From the NCBI GenBank assembly GCA_045802605.1, contig JBJMQS010000066.1, positions 62,001 through 126,000 of the forward strand: a DNA stretch of 64,000 nt. The letters run 5' to 3'. This document shows positions 19,590-28,819 of the stretch, piece after piece. This stretch comes from JBJMQS01 sp045802605. GTDB taxonomy: Bacteria; Planctomycetota; Planctomycetia; Gemmatales; Gemmataceae. The notes below the pieces were generated by a model. That model ran no database searches. It worked only from the letters and a program-made list of their open reading frames with translations, and was not told the origin of the DNA. The first letter of the stretch is position 1, and the number at the start of each line of letters is the position of its first letter. The position numbers and the translations under genes are program-made.

Positions 19590-20150
19590 ATGCGTGATCT
19601 GACTCACCTGATCGAAGCCGCCGCCGGGGGGGATCGCCACGCCGCTGACCAGCTCCTCCCGCTCGTTTACGATGAGTTGCGGAAACTTGCTGCAGCGAAG
19701 ATGGCCGCCGAGGCTCCTGGGCACACTCTCAACGCCACCGGCCTGGTCCACGAAGCCTACCTCCGTCTAGTGGCGAGCCCCAAACGTGAGTCCGGGGAGG
19801 TTTCATTCGATGGTCGCGGCCACTTCTTCGCCGCCGCGGCTGAAGCGATGCGGCGGATACTTATCGAGAACGCCCGGCGAAAGTCCCGGCATAAGCACGG
19901 CGGGCAAAATCACCGCGTCGAAATCGCCGACGTGGCGGCCCCGACACCCGATGAGCGCCTGCTCGCGCTTGATGAGGCGCTCACCCGGCTGGCGGCGGAA
20001 GACCCCGCGGTCGCCAAGGTCGTGAAATTGCGGCATTTCGGCGGCCTGAATCATGATCAAATCTCCGCCACACTCGGCATCACGGTCTACGAAGCCCGGC
20101 AAAAGTGGACCTATGCCCGGGCCTGGCTTCGCGATGCAGTGCGCGAGTAG
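19590..20150 (+). CDS. RNA polymerase ECF-type sigma factor
   Basis: 186 residues of the planctomycete/acidobacterial ECF class. Region 2 includes NATGLVHEAYLRLV and GHFFAAAAEAMRRILIENARRK; region 4 is LAAEDPAVAKVVKLRHFGGLNHDQISATLG. It ends just after region 4. It directs RNA polymerase to a specific regulon. Start ATG 19590; a GTG directly before is in frame. The Ser/Thr kinase starts 64 bp downstream on the same strand, the recurrent planctomycete pairing in which the kinase is thought to control the sigma factor or its signal. Confidence 0.93.
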   Translation: MRDLTHLIEAAAGGDRHAADQLLPLVYDELRKLAAAKMAAEAPGHTLNATGLVHEAYLRLVASPKRESGEVSFDGRGHFFAAAAEAMRRILIENARRKSRHKHGGQNHRVEIADVAAPTPDERLLALDEALTRLAAEDPAVAKVVKLRHFGGLNHDQISATLGITVYEARQKWTYARAWLRDAVRE

Positions 20151-20213
20151 TTTTTTTCGACAGCTTGCACCATTTTCGTCGCATTGATGGGTAGAGCCTA
20201 ATGGAGCCCACCC

Positions 20214-23066
20214 ATGCCAATCGATTCCAAGCGCGTGCAAGCAGTCTTTCTTGCAGCCGTCGAGCAGGCCGATCGCGCTGCGATCCTCGATCGCGAATGC
20301 GGCGATGATCTCGAATTGCGGCGGCGCGTCGAAGCACTGCTGAAGGCGAACGATGAGCCTGCCAGCTACCTGGATGAACCGGCCGTCGACTTGGCCAAAC
20401 CCTCTGGCACCGTCGATTACGCCCCGATCTCCGAGAAGCCCGGTTCGATGATTGGGCCGTACAAGCTTAAGGAACAGATCGGCGAGGGTGGCTTCGGCCT
20501 CGTGTTCGTGGCCGAGCAACAGGAACCCGTCAAGCGCAAGGTCGCGCTCAAGGTCATCAAGCCGGGCATGGACACGCGCGAGGTCATGGCTCGGTTCACG
20601 GCCGAGCGGCAAGCGCTCGCGCTCATGGATCACCCGAACATTGCGCGGGTGCTGGATGCCGGGGCGACCGAATCTGGTCGGCCATACTTCGTCATGGAAC
20701 TGGTGCGCGGCATTCCCATCACCGACTACTGCGATCAAAGTCAATTGTCGCCGCACGACCGGCTGGAGTTGTTCATCACTGTTTGCCAGGCCGTGCAGCA
20801 CGCGCATCAAAAAGGCATAATCCACCGCGATATCAAGCCGTCGAATGTGCTCGTCACCTCGCACGATGGCAAGCCGGTGGCCAAGGTCATCGACTTTGGT
20901 ATCGCCAAGGCGATCAATCAACAACTCACCGATCGGTCAATTTACACTAACTTCGCGCAGATGATCGGCACGCCGCTCTACATGAGTCCCGAGCAGGCCG
21001 AGATGAGCGGTCTGGACATCGACACCCGCTCGGACATCTATTCGCTGGGCGTGCTGTTGTACGAATTGCTTACGGGCACGACGCCGCTCGACAAGCAACG
21101 ATTCGCCAAGGCGGCGTACGACGAGATTCGCCGGATGATCCGCGAGGACGAGCCACTGAAGCCCAGCACGCGCTTAAGCACCTCGGCGTCAATCGCATCC
21201 ATCGCGGCCCAGCGGCACATCGAGCCGGCTAAGTTGTCGAAGCTCATGCGCGGCGACTTGGACTGGATCACGATGAAGGCACTGGAAAAAGACCGGACAC
21301 GGCGGTACGAGACGGCCAGTGGCTTGGCGCGCGACATTCAGCGCTATTTGAGCGATGAGCCGGTGGAGGCATGTCCGCCGTCCTCGACGTACCGTTTGCG
21401 GAAGTTTGCGAGGAAGAACCGGGCCACTTTGACGACGGCGACGGCCATCGCGCTGCTCCTCGTCGTGGGGGTGACGGTCAGCACCTGGCAGGCAGTGAGG
21501 GCGACACGCTCGGAACAAGTCGCTATGGCCGCCCGCGACGCCGAAGCGGAACAGCGGCAACGCGCGGAAGCCAACGAACGCAAATCAATTGACGCCGCGA
21601 CTGCCGAGAAACAAGCGAAGGAGGCAGCCCAGGCGCGGGAAGCCGAGACCAAGGCGGTGCTCGACTTCGTCGAGAACAAAGTCTTCGCGGCCGCCCGGCC
21701 CAAGGACCTGGACGGCGGTCAGGGTTACGAAGTGAAGCTGGCCGACGCCTTAAAAGCCGCTTTGCCGTTCGTCGAGAAAAGCTTCACCGACCAGCCGCTG
21801 ATCGAGGGCCGCCTGCGTTTAACTTTGGGCACGTCATTTAGGTATCTGGGCCAAATCGACATTGCCGAACAGCAATTCCGCCGTGCCCGAGACCTGTTCA
21901 CTACGAAGCTCGGCCCCGACCACCCCGACACGCTCACGAGCATGAACAACCTCGCGCGCAGCTACACCGACCTCGGCCGGCACCCGGAGTCGGTGGTGCT
22001 CAACGAGGAGACGCTCAAGCGACGCAAGGCCAGGCTCGGCCCCGACCACCCCGACACGCTCACGAGCATGGCCAATCTCGCCACCGTCTACGGTTACCTC
22101 GGCCGGTACCCGGAGCAGATCGTGCTCAACGAGGAGACGCTCAAGCGACGCAAGGCCAGGCTCGGCCCCGACCACCCCGACACGCTCACAAGCATGTTCC
22201 ACGTCGCCGGCGGCTACCTCACGCGCGGCCGGGTCCCGGAGGCGCTGGCGCTGTTCGAGGAGACGCTCAAGCTGATGAAGGCCAGGCTTGGCCCCGACCA
22301 CATCGAAACACTCAGGTGCACGACCAACGTCGCCGACTGCTACTCCTTCCTTGGCCGGCACCCGGAGGCACTGGCGATGCGCGAGGAGCTGCTCAAGCAG
22401 TTTAAGGCTAAGGAGGGCCCCGACCACCACGACACGCTCACGATCATGAGGCTCCTCGCCAACAGCTATGCCGTCCTTGGCCGGCACCCGGAGGCGCTGG
22501 CGATGCGCGAGGAGGCGTTCAAGTTGGCGAACGTTAAGCTCGGCCCCGACCACCGCGAGACGCTCATGAGCATGTGCAACCTCGCCGACAGCTACTTCAG
22601 GCTCGGCCGGCAAACGGAGGCGCTGGCTCTGCGTGAGGAGGCGCTCAAGCAGTTCAAGGCCACGCTCGGCCCCGACCACCCCCAAACGCTGTCGAACATG
22701 AACGGCCTCGCCAGCAGGTACGCCGACCTCGGCCGGCACCGGGAGGCGCTCGCGCTGTACATCGAGGCACTCAACCTGTGGAAGGCCAGGCTCGGCGCAG
22801 ATCATCCCGGCACAGTGGACACCATTTATGAAATTGCTTGCGTGCAAGCGCTGATGATCGCCAAGGCCGAGGACCGCAAGAAACAAGCGGACGTGGCTAT
22901 GGACTGGATCCAGCAAGTCGTCGCCGCCGGCTTCAAAGATGTCGCCCACATGAAGAAGGACACCGACCTCGACCCGCTGCGCGACCGCGAGGACTTCAAG
23001 AAGCTGATCGCGGAGTTGGAGGCAGCTGTGGCTGAGAAGAAACCGGGGGCAGAGAAGAAGCCGTAG
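20214..23066 (+). CDS. Membrane Ser/Thr protein kinase with TPR sensor domain
   Basis: 950 residues. A 75-residue N-terminal helical segment typical of sigma-linked planctomycete kinases precedes a complete Hanks-type kinase domain: G-loop IGEGGFG (89-95), K113, HRD (204-206), DFG (227-229) and SPE (258-260). One membrane segment lies near 400-420 (TATAIALLLVVGVTVSTW), followed by a coiled coil rich in Ala/Glu. From about 540 to 910 there are tandem 42-residue TPRs of the kinesin-light-chain type. The kinase side should be cytoplasmic and the TPR side extracytoplasmic, sensing or scaffolding. Transcribed with the ECF sigma gene upstream. Confidence 0.93.
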   Translation: MPIDSKRVQAVFLAAVEQADRAAILDRECGDDLELRRRVEALLKANDEPASYLDEPAVDLAKPSGTVDYAPISEKPGSMIGPYKLKEQIGEGGFGLVFVAEQQEPVKRKVALKVIKPGMDTREVMARFTAERQALALMDHPNIARVLDAGATESGRPYFVMELVRGIPITDYCDQSQLSPHDRLELFITVCQAVQHAHQKGIIHRDIKPSNVLVTSHDGKPVAKVIDFGIAKAINQQLTDRSIYTNFAQMIGTPLYMSPEQAEMSGLDIDTRSDIYSLGVLLYELLTGTTPLDKQRFAKAAYDEIRRMIREDEPLKPSTRLSTSASIASIAAQRHIEPAKLSKLMRGDLDWITMKALEKDRTRRYETASGLARDIQRYLSDEPVEACPPSSTYRLRKFARKNRATLTTATAIALLLVVGVTVSTWQAVRATRSEQVAMAARDAEAEQRQRAEANERKSIDAATAEKQAKEAAQAREAETKAVLDFVENKVFAAARPKDLDGGQGYEVKLADALKAALPFVEKSFTDQPLIEGRLRLTLGTSFRYLGQIDIAEQQFRRARDLFTTKLGPDHPDTLTSMNNLARSYTDLGRHPESVVLNEETLKRRKARLGPDHPDTLTSMANLATVYGYLGRYPEQIVLNEETLKRRKARLGPDHPDTLTSMFHVAGGYLTRGRVPEALALFEETLKLMKARLGPDHIETLRCTTNVADCYSFLGRHPEALAMREELLKQFKAKEGPDHHDTLTIMRLLANSYAVLGRHPEALAMREEAFKLANVKLGPDHRETLMSMCNLADSYFRLGRQTEALALREEALKQFKATLGPDHPQTLSNMNGLASRYADLGRHREALALYIEALNLWKARLGADHPGTVDTIYEIACVQALMIAKAEDRKKQADVAMDWIQQVVAAGFKDVAHMKKDTDLDPLRDREDFKKLIAELEAAVAEKKPGAEKKP
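21870..22830 (+). repeat. Tandem 126-bp repeats coding TPRs
   Basis: Eight units spaced exactly 126 bp (anchors near 21,912, 22,038, 22,164 and so on), each with a GCCCCGACCACCCCGACAC-like core, encode the 42-residue TPRs. The second and third units are nearly identical at the DNA level, which points to recent duplication or gene conversion. Confidence 0.85.
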
Positions 23067-23168
23067 CGTCAGTTGCAGCGAGAGTATTGGAATCGAATCA
23101 GCACACGTCCTTTGCCATCCTAATCCCTGTACCGGTCGGGCCAACCCTGCAGTCGGTTTGTGCGCTCA

Positions 23169-23201
23169 GGTCCGACACACCGCGGTCGATGTGACCGAAG
23201 C
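23169..23201. repeat. 33-bp dispersed repeat, copy B
   Basis: Matches copy C (28,721) at 31 of 33 positions, and copy A less well. It lies just after the kinase gene, so A and B bracket the sigma/kinase pair. A 14-bp piece (GGTCCGACACACCG) recurs near 38,242. Confidence 0.65.
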
Positions 23202-23293
23202 GCGCATCCAAATATAGGCAGACCATTCATAACGGGCGCTGTTGCATTGGCGACGAGATCGACGTCTATACGCCTGAGGTTAGCCATCGCGAT

Positions 23294-24034
23294 CTAGCTC
23301 GGTTTGGTAAATAGCTTTTCTTCGAGCTTCTTTTCGGCCTTCATGTCAAATATTTCCGATTCAACGCGCTTGTCGCCATCTCGTTTCATCAAGAGCTTCG
23401 TCGGCAACTTGGCGCCCTCGTTCCGCTGGTAGTCCTTGTAGAACGATTCGAACAATACTTCCTTTCCACCCAAGTCCTTGGCTGTACCGCGGTATTCGCT
23501 CTTGACCAGCAATGCGGTTTGTTTGTCGAAAAAGAGTATGACATCAGCATGGCCCGCGCGTGACACTTTGACTACTTCGACAGCGCGACCTTCTACCTCG
23601 CTCGCCGGCTGTGTACCCAACTTGAACCCTGAGTCCTTTTGCAGGGGCAGAAGAGTTGTCACCCAGCCGAAATAATTATTCGCCTTCTGCTCGGCAAATA
23701 CGTCTCTGCTTAACTCTTCGGCCTTGCCTTGGGTTTCGGTCCAGCCTTTGTCACCATCCAGAACGAGGGTGAACGCGCCTTCCGCCTCCATCCGGAAACG
23801 GTCGGGCCACTGAACCGCATATTTGGCGGTGAAAGGAATGCTTCGACCTTGGGCATAATATGTACCCTTCTGTTTGAACGTCGTTGTGTTGAACTTGGCG
23901 AGCTTTTCAGTGCCTCCTGCGGCTTCAATGGCTTTGTCCACAACGGCCCGTGCGTCGGCAGAATTGTCAGCGCGTGCGGCGCTAAGCTGCATGATGAATG
24001 CCAGTGCCAATGATAGATACTCGATTCTTCGCAT
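23294..24034 (-). CDS. Secreted LolA-like / outer-membrane lipoprotein-sorting-type protein
   Basis: 246 residues from ATG 24034 (AGGAG 7 nt upstream). Residues 1-22 are a cleavable signal peptide ending ARA. The body reads as a LolA-type half-barrel: AGGTEKLAKFNTTTFKQKG, YAVQWPDRFRMEAE, LVLDGDKGWTE and a late VILFFDKQTALLVKSEY, as in planctomycete proteins annotated as sorting-protein-like. It is probably periplasmic, binding a hydrophobic ligand; no lipoprotein partner is visible nearby, so the function is open. Confidence 0.7.
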   Translation of the reverse strand: MRRIEYLSLALAFIMQLSAARADNSADARAVVDKAIEAAGGTEKLAKFNTTTFKQKGTYYAQGRSIPFTAKYAVQWPDRFRMEAEGAFTLVLDGDKGWTETQGKAEELSRDVFAEQKANNYFGWVTTLLPLQKDSGFKLGTQPASEVEGRAVEVVKVSRAGHADVILFFDKQTALLVKSEYRGTAKDLGGKEVLFESFYKDYQRNEGAKLPTKLLMKRDGDKRVESEIFDMKAEKKLEEKLFTKPS

Positions 24035-24145
24035 GCTCGTTCTCCTCATGAAATGGGAAAAAACCGTCCCTAAGCCCGCGGGACTGATATCTCGCAGGTT
24101 TGAGCTCTCGATGTAATCGTTTGGAAGGTGCGGAGGTACTCCGCG

Positions 24146-24505
24146 TCATTCCGCCATGCGGCGTTTCAACCCGAATGCGATACCAGCCGGATCGTGCAGA
24201 ATGGCCATCTCGTCGCCATCAGGCAGTTTCTGCGGCGGAATAATAATCTTGCCCCCGAGTGCGACGACTTTTTGGGCGGTGGCCGCCACGTCGTCCACCT
24301 CAATGAAAAGTTGAATGAAGTCGGGGCCGCCGGGAGGTGCCGGCCAAATCCCCCCGTCGATGCCATGCTCCGAGCCGGTGTCTACGATACGATATCCCAG
24401 CGCGTTGTTCGCGTTGATCTCCCAGCCGAATAGTTGCGAATAAAAGGCGTGCAACTCTTCGGGTTTTTTGGTCACGATCTGCCAAGCGGTCACTGGTTGT
24501 CCCAT
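24146..24505 (-). CDS. VOC (glyoxalase-fold) family protein
   Basis: 119 residues: KKPEELHAFYSQLFGWEIN and a second half QLFIEVDDVAATAQKVVALGG ... MAILHDPAGIAFGL, the paired beta-alpha-beta-beta-beta modules of the VOC superfamily (bleomycin-resistance/dioxygenase type). Substrate unknown. Its start overlaps the 3' end of the broken TIGR02147-type gene by 16 bp, so the two formed a transcriptional unit. Confidence 0.88.
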   Translation of the reverse strand: MGQPVTAWQIVTKKPEELHAFYSQLFGWEINANNALGYRIVDTGSEHGIDGGIWPAPPGGPDFIQLFIEVDDVAATAQKVVALGGKIIIPPQKLPDGDEMAILHDPAGIAFGLKRRMAE

Positions 24506-25256
24506 GATCCTTCTCCATGAGTGATTCGACGCGTGAGTGGAACAAAGGTGATCTCAAGTTGGTAAAGGTCCTCGGCCGGTTCGCCTTCGCGAAGCAAGGC
24601 CAGCAAGTCACGGCGGAAGCGATCAATCTTCTCAACAAATTCTCCCGCTCGACCGGCGGACACTGCGAGCGTCGTTGTGCTGTAAGCACACTGCCGAGCT
24701 TTGGGGTCACCGAAGGCCTCCAACAGTCGGGCACGGGACTGATCAATGAAACTCTGTAGGGCCGCGCGCGTGAACCCACGAACTGACGCAGTCGAGTCGC
24801 CGGTCCGATCGGTCCAACAATCTGGCTCGTCCATTGAAAGTAATCCCAAGCGTAACAGCCGTTGCAGCGCAACGTTGACTTCATCGATGCTCAGACCGAG
24901 CACCCGCGCGACCCACCGCACATCTGGTCGGAAATCCTGAAGCCGAAGGACCTCCAAGATCGCGTAATGATGCCATTCACTGGCAAGGCTGCTGTATCAG
25001 TCGCGAGCCGCCGCACCTCGATCAGGCTTTCATCCGATGCACCTTGGTTGTCCGCCTCGGCACGGGTAAATTCAACGATCGAGCCCTCATCGAGTCCGAG
25101 TTTGACTCCGCATCGCCGAATTGTACGGGCAGTAAACCTGCGTTTGCCGCGCAGTAACTGCGACAAAGTCGAATGATCTAGTTCCAAAAACCGGGCGAAT
25201 GCGCGGAGTGAGTATTGAGCGCTGCGAGCACATTGGCGGGCCAGTTCGGCCTGCAA
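24490..25256 (-). pseudogene. TIGR02147-type transcriptional regulator, frameshifted
   Basis: Two overlapping frames together make one protein. 25256-24891 gives the N-terminal HTH (ARQCARSAQYSLRAFARFLE, then STLSQLLRGKRRFT); 24990-24490 gives the C-terminal half (SEWHHYAILEVLRLQDF, later VALQRLLRLGLL). The join falls near 24,985-25,000, where one frame meets stop soon after the other opens. The only start codon in the first frame is a TTG although homology-like sequence continues upstream, so the start may also be lost. It was probably the regulator of the VOC gene and is now inactive unless the frame is rescued. Confidence 0.75.
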
Positions 25257-25360
25257 AAAGCCTCGGAAACTCGTGGGCGGTCGAATCGGGTCTAGTTGAT
25301 TTGTTTTTACAGTGAGACTCTAATTGCGTGCGGCACTGGAAACAAGCCGCTGCTCCAAGT

Positions 25361-25384
25361 TGTGGGGCAATCGTCTGCCCCACA
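25361..25384. repeat. Perfect inverted repeat upstream of the regulator
   Basis: TGTGGGGCA (25361-25369), 6-nt loop, TGCCCCACA (25376-25384). No T-run follows on either side, so an operator or RNA hairpin is more likely than a terminator. The rest of 25,320-25,629 shows nothing else. Confidence 0.5.
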
Positions 25385-25629
25385 TCTGCCAGTTGGACCC
25401 TCTGTTCTTTTTGAGGCCGTGGAAAGAGTTTCCTTTTTGGCGCGATCACGCGTCGGACAGTTCGGTGATAAAAGAGTGGTATGATCCACCGAATTCGGTT
25501 TTGGAGCGCGCTTGTTGCGATCGGTGGTGTGATTTGCCAAGACAACAATCTCCCGCCTGAGTAGATCGACTATTCGTTGGCGTGAGCCCGGGGGCCATCA
25601 TTAATGTTCGTGCACTCAGGAGTTTCATC

Positions 25630-25893
25630 GTGAAATCAAAAAAGGCTGCGTCGCTCAAAGATGGTTCAAAATGCAGAGTCATCGGGGGAACTCATGCCGG
25701 AAAATCTGGCAACGTCACCGATATCAGGACTAGTAAGACAGGCCATATCACTATCACCGTCGTGCAGTCGAATGGCGTCCGCTTCAAGACGCTGGCCAAG
25801 AATGTTCAAGTTGAAGGAAGGACCTCCAAACCAAGTGCAGCACTTAATGGCGGAGCACGGGGTCGTACGACCCATGGTCCCCGACGCGCCTAA
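25630..25893 (+). CDS. Small KOW-motif protein
   Basis: 87 residues from GTG 25630, chosen because AGGAG lies 7 nt upstream. The core SKCRVIGGTHAGKSGNVTDI is a KOW motif as in NusG, Spt5 and ribosomal protein L24, followed by a basic tail (GGARGRTTHGPRRA). An RNA- or ribosome-binding role is inferred. The 440 bp downstream to the phosphoesterase hold no gene. Confidence 0.65.
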   Translation: MKSKKAASLKDGSKCRVIGGTHAGKSGNVTDIRTSKTGHITITVVQSNGVRFKTLAKNVQVEGRTSKPSAALNGGARGRTTHGPRRA

Positions 25894-26337
25894 CGGTATC
25901 GTTTAGCCACGAGGGGTTCCCGATGTTTCATCCAGACCGGCGGTACATTCTCGTCCCGGCTTCCGCAGCGCGTCAAATACCCATCGATCGCAGCCAATTC
26001 CGCAACAATTGCAGATTAAGCTTTCAGGGTGGGCCAGCAAACTGGTGCTGATCGTCAGGACCTGATCCCGGTTTATAGCCTAGAGCCGATTTCTACTGCG
26101 AGGCGCACTACATCAACAACCGACCGCGCTTCGCTGGCCCCCGATGCCCGGCCCTCGACAACTGCTCGAACGTGCCCAACGATCAATGTGTGCGGACCAT
26201 ACATTCTTGCACAGGACACGCAGGTCATTGCAAACGCACTTTCGGTGTCTTAGGTTGACGTCCGCGGAAACACACTATTGCCCATCTCTGAAATGCCTCT
26301 ATCGAGGGGCGACATTCATCCGAGAAGGGTATGCACC

Positions 26338-28209
26338 ATGTTCAGCCGCGTGCTTCACAACTGGTTCCGGTTCCTCACTCCCGCGCGGACGACCCGCCCG
26401 TGTTCCAGAAATCTCAGGCCGCGACTGGAGCAGCTTGAAGTTCGCCTGGTGCCTACCGCCGGCGTCCCGGTACCAGACCACGTGGTAATCGTGATGGAGG
26501 AAAACCATTCCTTCAATGAAATCCTGGGCGCCGGTTCGCCTGCTACCTATATCAGGTCGCTGGCCAACGATCCTTACGGGGCCACATTCACGCAATCGTT
26601 TGCAATCGAACATCCAAGCCAGCCTAATTACCTCGATCTGTTTGCCGGCGGCAATCAGGGAGTCGTCAACGACAGTCTGCCACCCAATTTGCCGTTCACG
26701 ACAGCGAATCTTGGTGCCGAAATGCTCAGCAACGGGCGAACTTTTACTGGGTATTCCGAGGATCTCCCCGCCGTCGGTGCCGACGTCGAGATTTCGGGGG
26801 CTTATGCCCGTAAACATAACCCCTGGGTAAATTGGCAGGGCGCCGGCCTTAATGGCATCCCGGCCGCGTCCAATCAACCCCTCACCAGTTTCGCTACCGA
26901 TTTCGCGAACTTGCCCACGCTATCATTCGTCATCCCCAACCTGGATAACGACATGCATAACGGGGCCAGTCCGGCGACAATAGTCAGGGGCGATACGTGG
27001 CTGCAGTCGCATCTCGATAACTACGCCCAATGGGCCAAGACGCACAACAGTTTGCTAATCGTCACTTTCGATGAAGACGATTCGTCTCAGGCCAATCACA
27101 TCGGCACGCTTTTTTTCGGGCCGATGGTCCAGCATGGCAGCTACAGCGAACAGGTCGACCATTATCGAGTGCTGCGAACGCTTGAGGATATGTACAACCT
27201 CACTCACGCGGGAAACAGCGCCGCCCGAACACCCATCACTGACAGTTGGAAGGCAAGCGTGCCCAGCGTGCCGACGTACTATTCGACCGGCGCTGGCGCC
27301 GGTGGCGGACCGAAGGTCAACGTCTTCTATGGCGATGGTATCCTGCGCTCCTCGTTCTTTGCCTATGACCCAAAATTCGCCGGCGGCGTTCGTGTCGCGA
27401 CGGGTGATGTCAATAACGACGGAGCCCCGGACATTATCACGGCGCCCGGCGCAGGGGGCGGCCCCCATATCCGCATTTTCAGCGGCGCAGACCCGACGGG
27501 CCATACCTTGCTCGGCGAGTTCTTTGCCTACGGCGCGTCCTTCGGCGGCGGCGTCTTCGTGGCGGCCGGCGACGTCAACGGTGACGGCTTCGCCGACATC
27601 ATCACAGGTGCGGGTGCCGGCGGGGGTCCTCACGTCCGCGTATTCAGCGGCGCCGACCCGACCGGCCAGACAGTCCTCACCGAGTTCTACGCTTACGACG
27701 CGCATTTTATCGGCGGCGTGACCGTTGCCGGTGGCGACGTCAATGGCGATGGGAAGGCGGACATCATCACGGGCGCGGGGCCCGGGGGTGGTCCCCACGT
27801 CAAAGTGATTAGCGGCAAGGACGGCTCTTTACTGCAGAGCTTTTTTGCCTATGGCGCCAGCTTCACCGGCGGCGTCACCGTAGCCGCCGGCGACCTCGTC
27901 GGCGACAGCAAGGCCGAGATCATTACGGGGACCGCATCCAGGGGCGGACCCCATGTTCGCTCATTTGACGGCATCACCCTCACAGTCGTCCGTGAGTTCT
28001 TCGCCTTTTCGGCTTCTTTCACCAACGGTGTAACGGTCGGAGTGTCCGACATCAACAACAACGGCAAGGTCGACTTCCTCGTCGGCTCCGGTCCAGGTAA
28101 ACCCGGAGACGATTCGGGGAGTCACTTGACAGTGATTGATCCACAGGGCAACAGATTCTATGACTTCAGGCCATACGCCGATTTCCAAGGCGGCGTGTGG
28201 GTCGGCTGA
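26338..28209 (+). CDS. Secreted phosphoesterase with FG-GAP/VCBS repeats
   Basis: 623 residues from ATG 26338. The N-terminus (RPRLEQLEVRLVPT) has the export-associated motif typical of planctomycete secreted proteins. Residues 40-320 match the phosphoesterase (phospholipase C/acid phosphatase) family: PDHVVIVMEENHSFNEI, NYLDLFAGGNQG, FVIPNLDNDMH, IVTFDEDD. The C-terminal half is five FG-GAP-like units of about 55 residues (GDVNGDGFADIITGAGAGGG) that bind calcium and probably form a propeller. It likely hydrolyses phosphoesters outside the cytoplasm. Preceded by about 440 bp without genes. Confidence 0.85.
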   Translation: MFSRVLHNWFRFLTPARTTRPCSRNLRPRLEQLEVRLVPTAGVPVPDHVVIVMEENHSFNEILGAGSPATYIRSLANDPYGATFTQSFAIEHPSQPNYLDLFAGGNQGVVNDSLPPNLPFTTANLGAEMLSNGRTFTGYSEDLPAVGADVEISGAYARKHNPWVNWQGAGLNGIPAASNQPLTSFATDFANLPTLSFVIPNLDNDMHNGASPATIVRGDTWLQSHLDNYAQWAKTHNSLLIVTFDEDDSSQANHIGTLFFGPMVQHGSYSEQVDHYRVLRTLEDMYNLTHAGNSAARTPITDSWKASVPSVPTYYSTGAGAGGGPKVNVFYGDGILRSSFFAYDPKFAGGVRVATGDVNNDGAPDIITAPGAGGGPHIRIFSGADPTGHTLLGEFFAYGASFGGGVFVAAGDVNGDGFADIITGAGAGGGPHVRVFSGADPTGQTVLTEFYAYDAHFIGGVTVAGGDVNGDGKADIITGAGPGGGPHVKVISGKDGSLLQSFFAYGASFTGGVTVAAGDLVGDSKAEIITGTASRGGPHVRSFDGITLTVVREFFAFSASFTNGVTVGVSDINNNGKVDFLVGSGPGKPGDDSGSHLTVIDPQGNRFYDFRPYADFQGGVWVG

Positions 28210-28720
28210 CGGGCAAAACAAGGTGGGCTCAGATTCGCTCCCGACGTCCGCGCCGGCCTCGACGCCGCAGGAAATGGCCCGGTTTTCTGTTTCCCTTGGC
28301 CGCGTGTCGGCCCAGTTACGCATGACTCGTGCATCAATTCAAACGCCTCGTCGCGTGAAATCCAACCCCACGGGCTGACCGCGAACGCCTTATCGACACG
28401 GCTGGCGACGACCTACAAGAGTTTCACGATCGACAGCCGGTCACCTTGAACTCGAGCAGCTCGATTCGTGACTCGATTAGGCGACGCCGATAGAGACCGT
28501 GAAGGAAATGTTACGACCGCTGCCAGCCGGGAGTTTGTTCGCAACACCGGTCGGGCCGCCCGTGGGCAACGTGCGGAACAATTCGGCGGAGCTGATTCTG
28601 CCCGTTGGTTAGTCAAGCTTCGAGCTAGGAACTACAAAGGCGGATCAATCTGGCTGAGCATTGCACTGGGCGGTCTTGACCGATAATATCCGAGCGGCAC
28701 CTGAAGCCCTTGCACGCCTC

Positions 28721-28753
28721 GGCCCCACACACCGCGGTCGATGTGACCGAAGC
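28721..28753. repeat. 33-bp dispersed repeat, copy C
   Basis: Two mismatches from copy B. It lies between the phosphoesterase and the S53 peptidase genes in a 610-bp gap (28,210-28,819) in which I see no gene. Confidence 0.65.
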
Positions 28754-28819
28754 CCGCAACGAACACGAGTCTCCATTGCCGGACGTGTTTTCCGGATGCC
28801 AAGCGCCAGCGACCCCACA

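Noticed and set aside
21834..23144. 436-residue ORF antisense to the kinase TPR region
   Set aside because: Long only because the repeats are GC-rich and periodic; its repeats mirror the TPR codons exactly.
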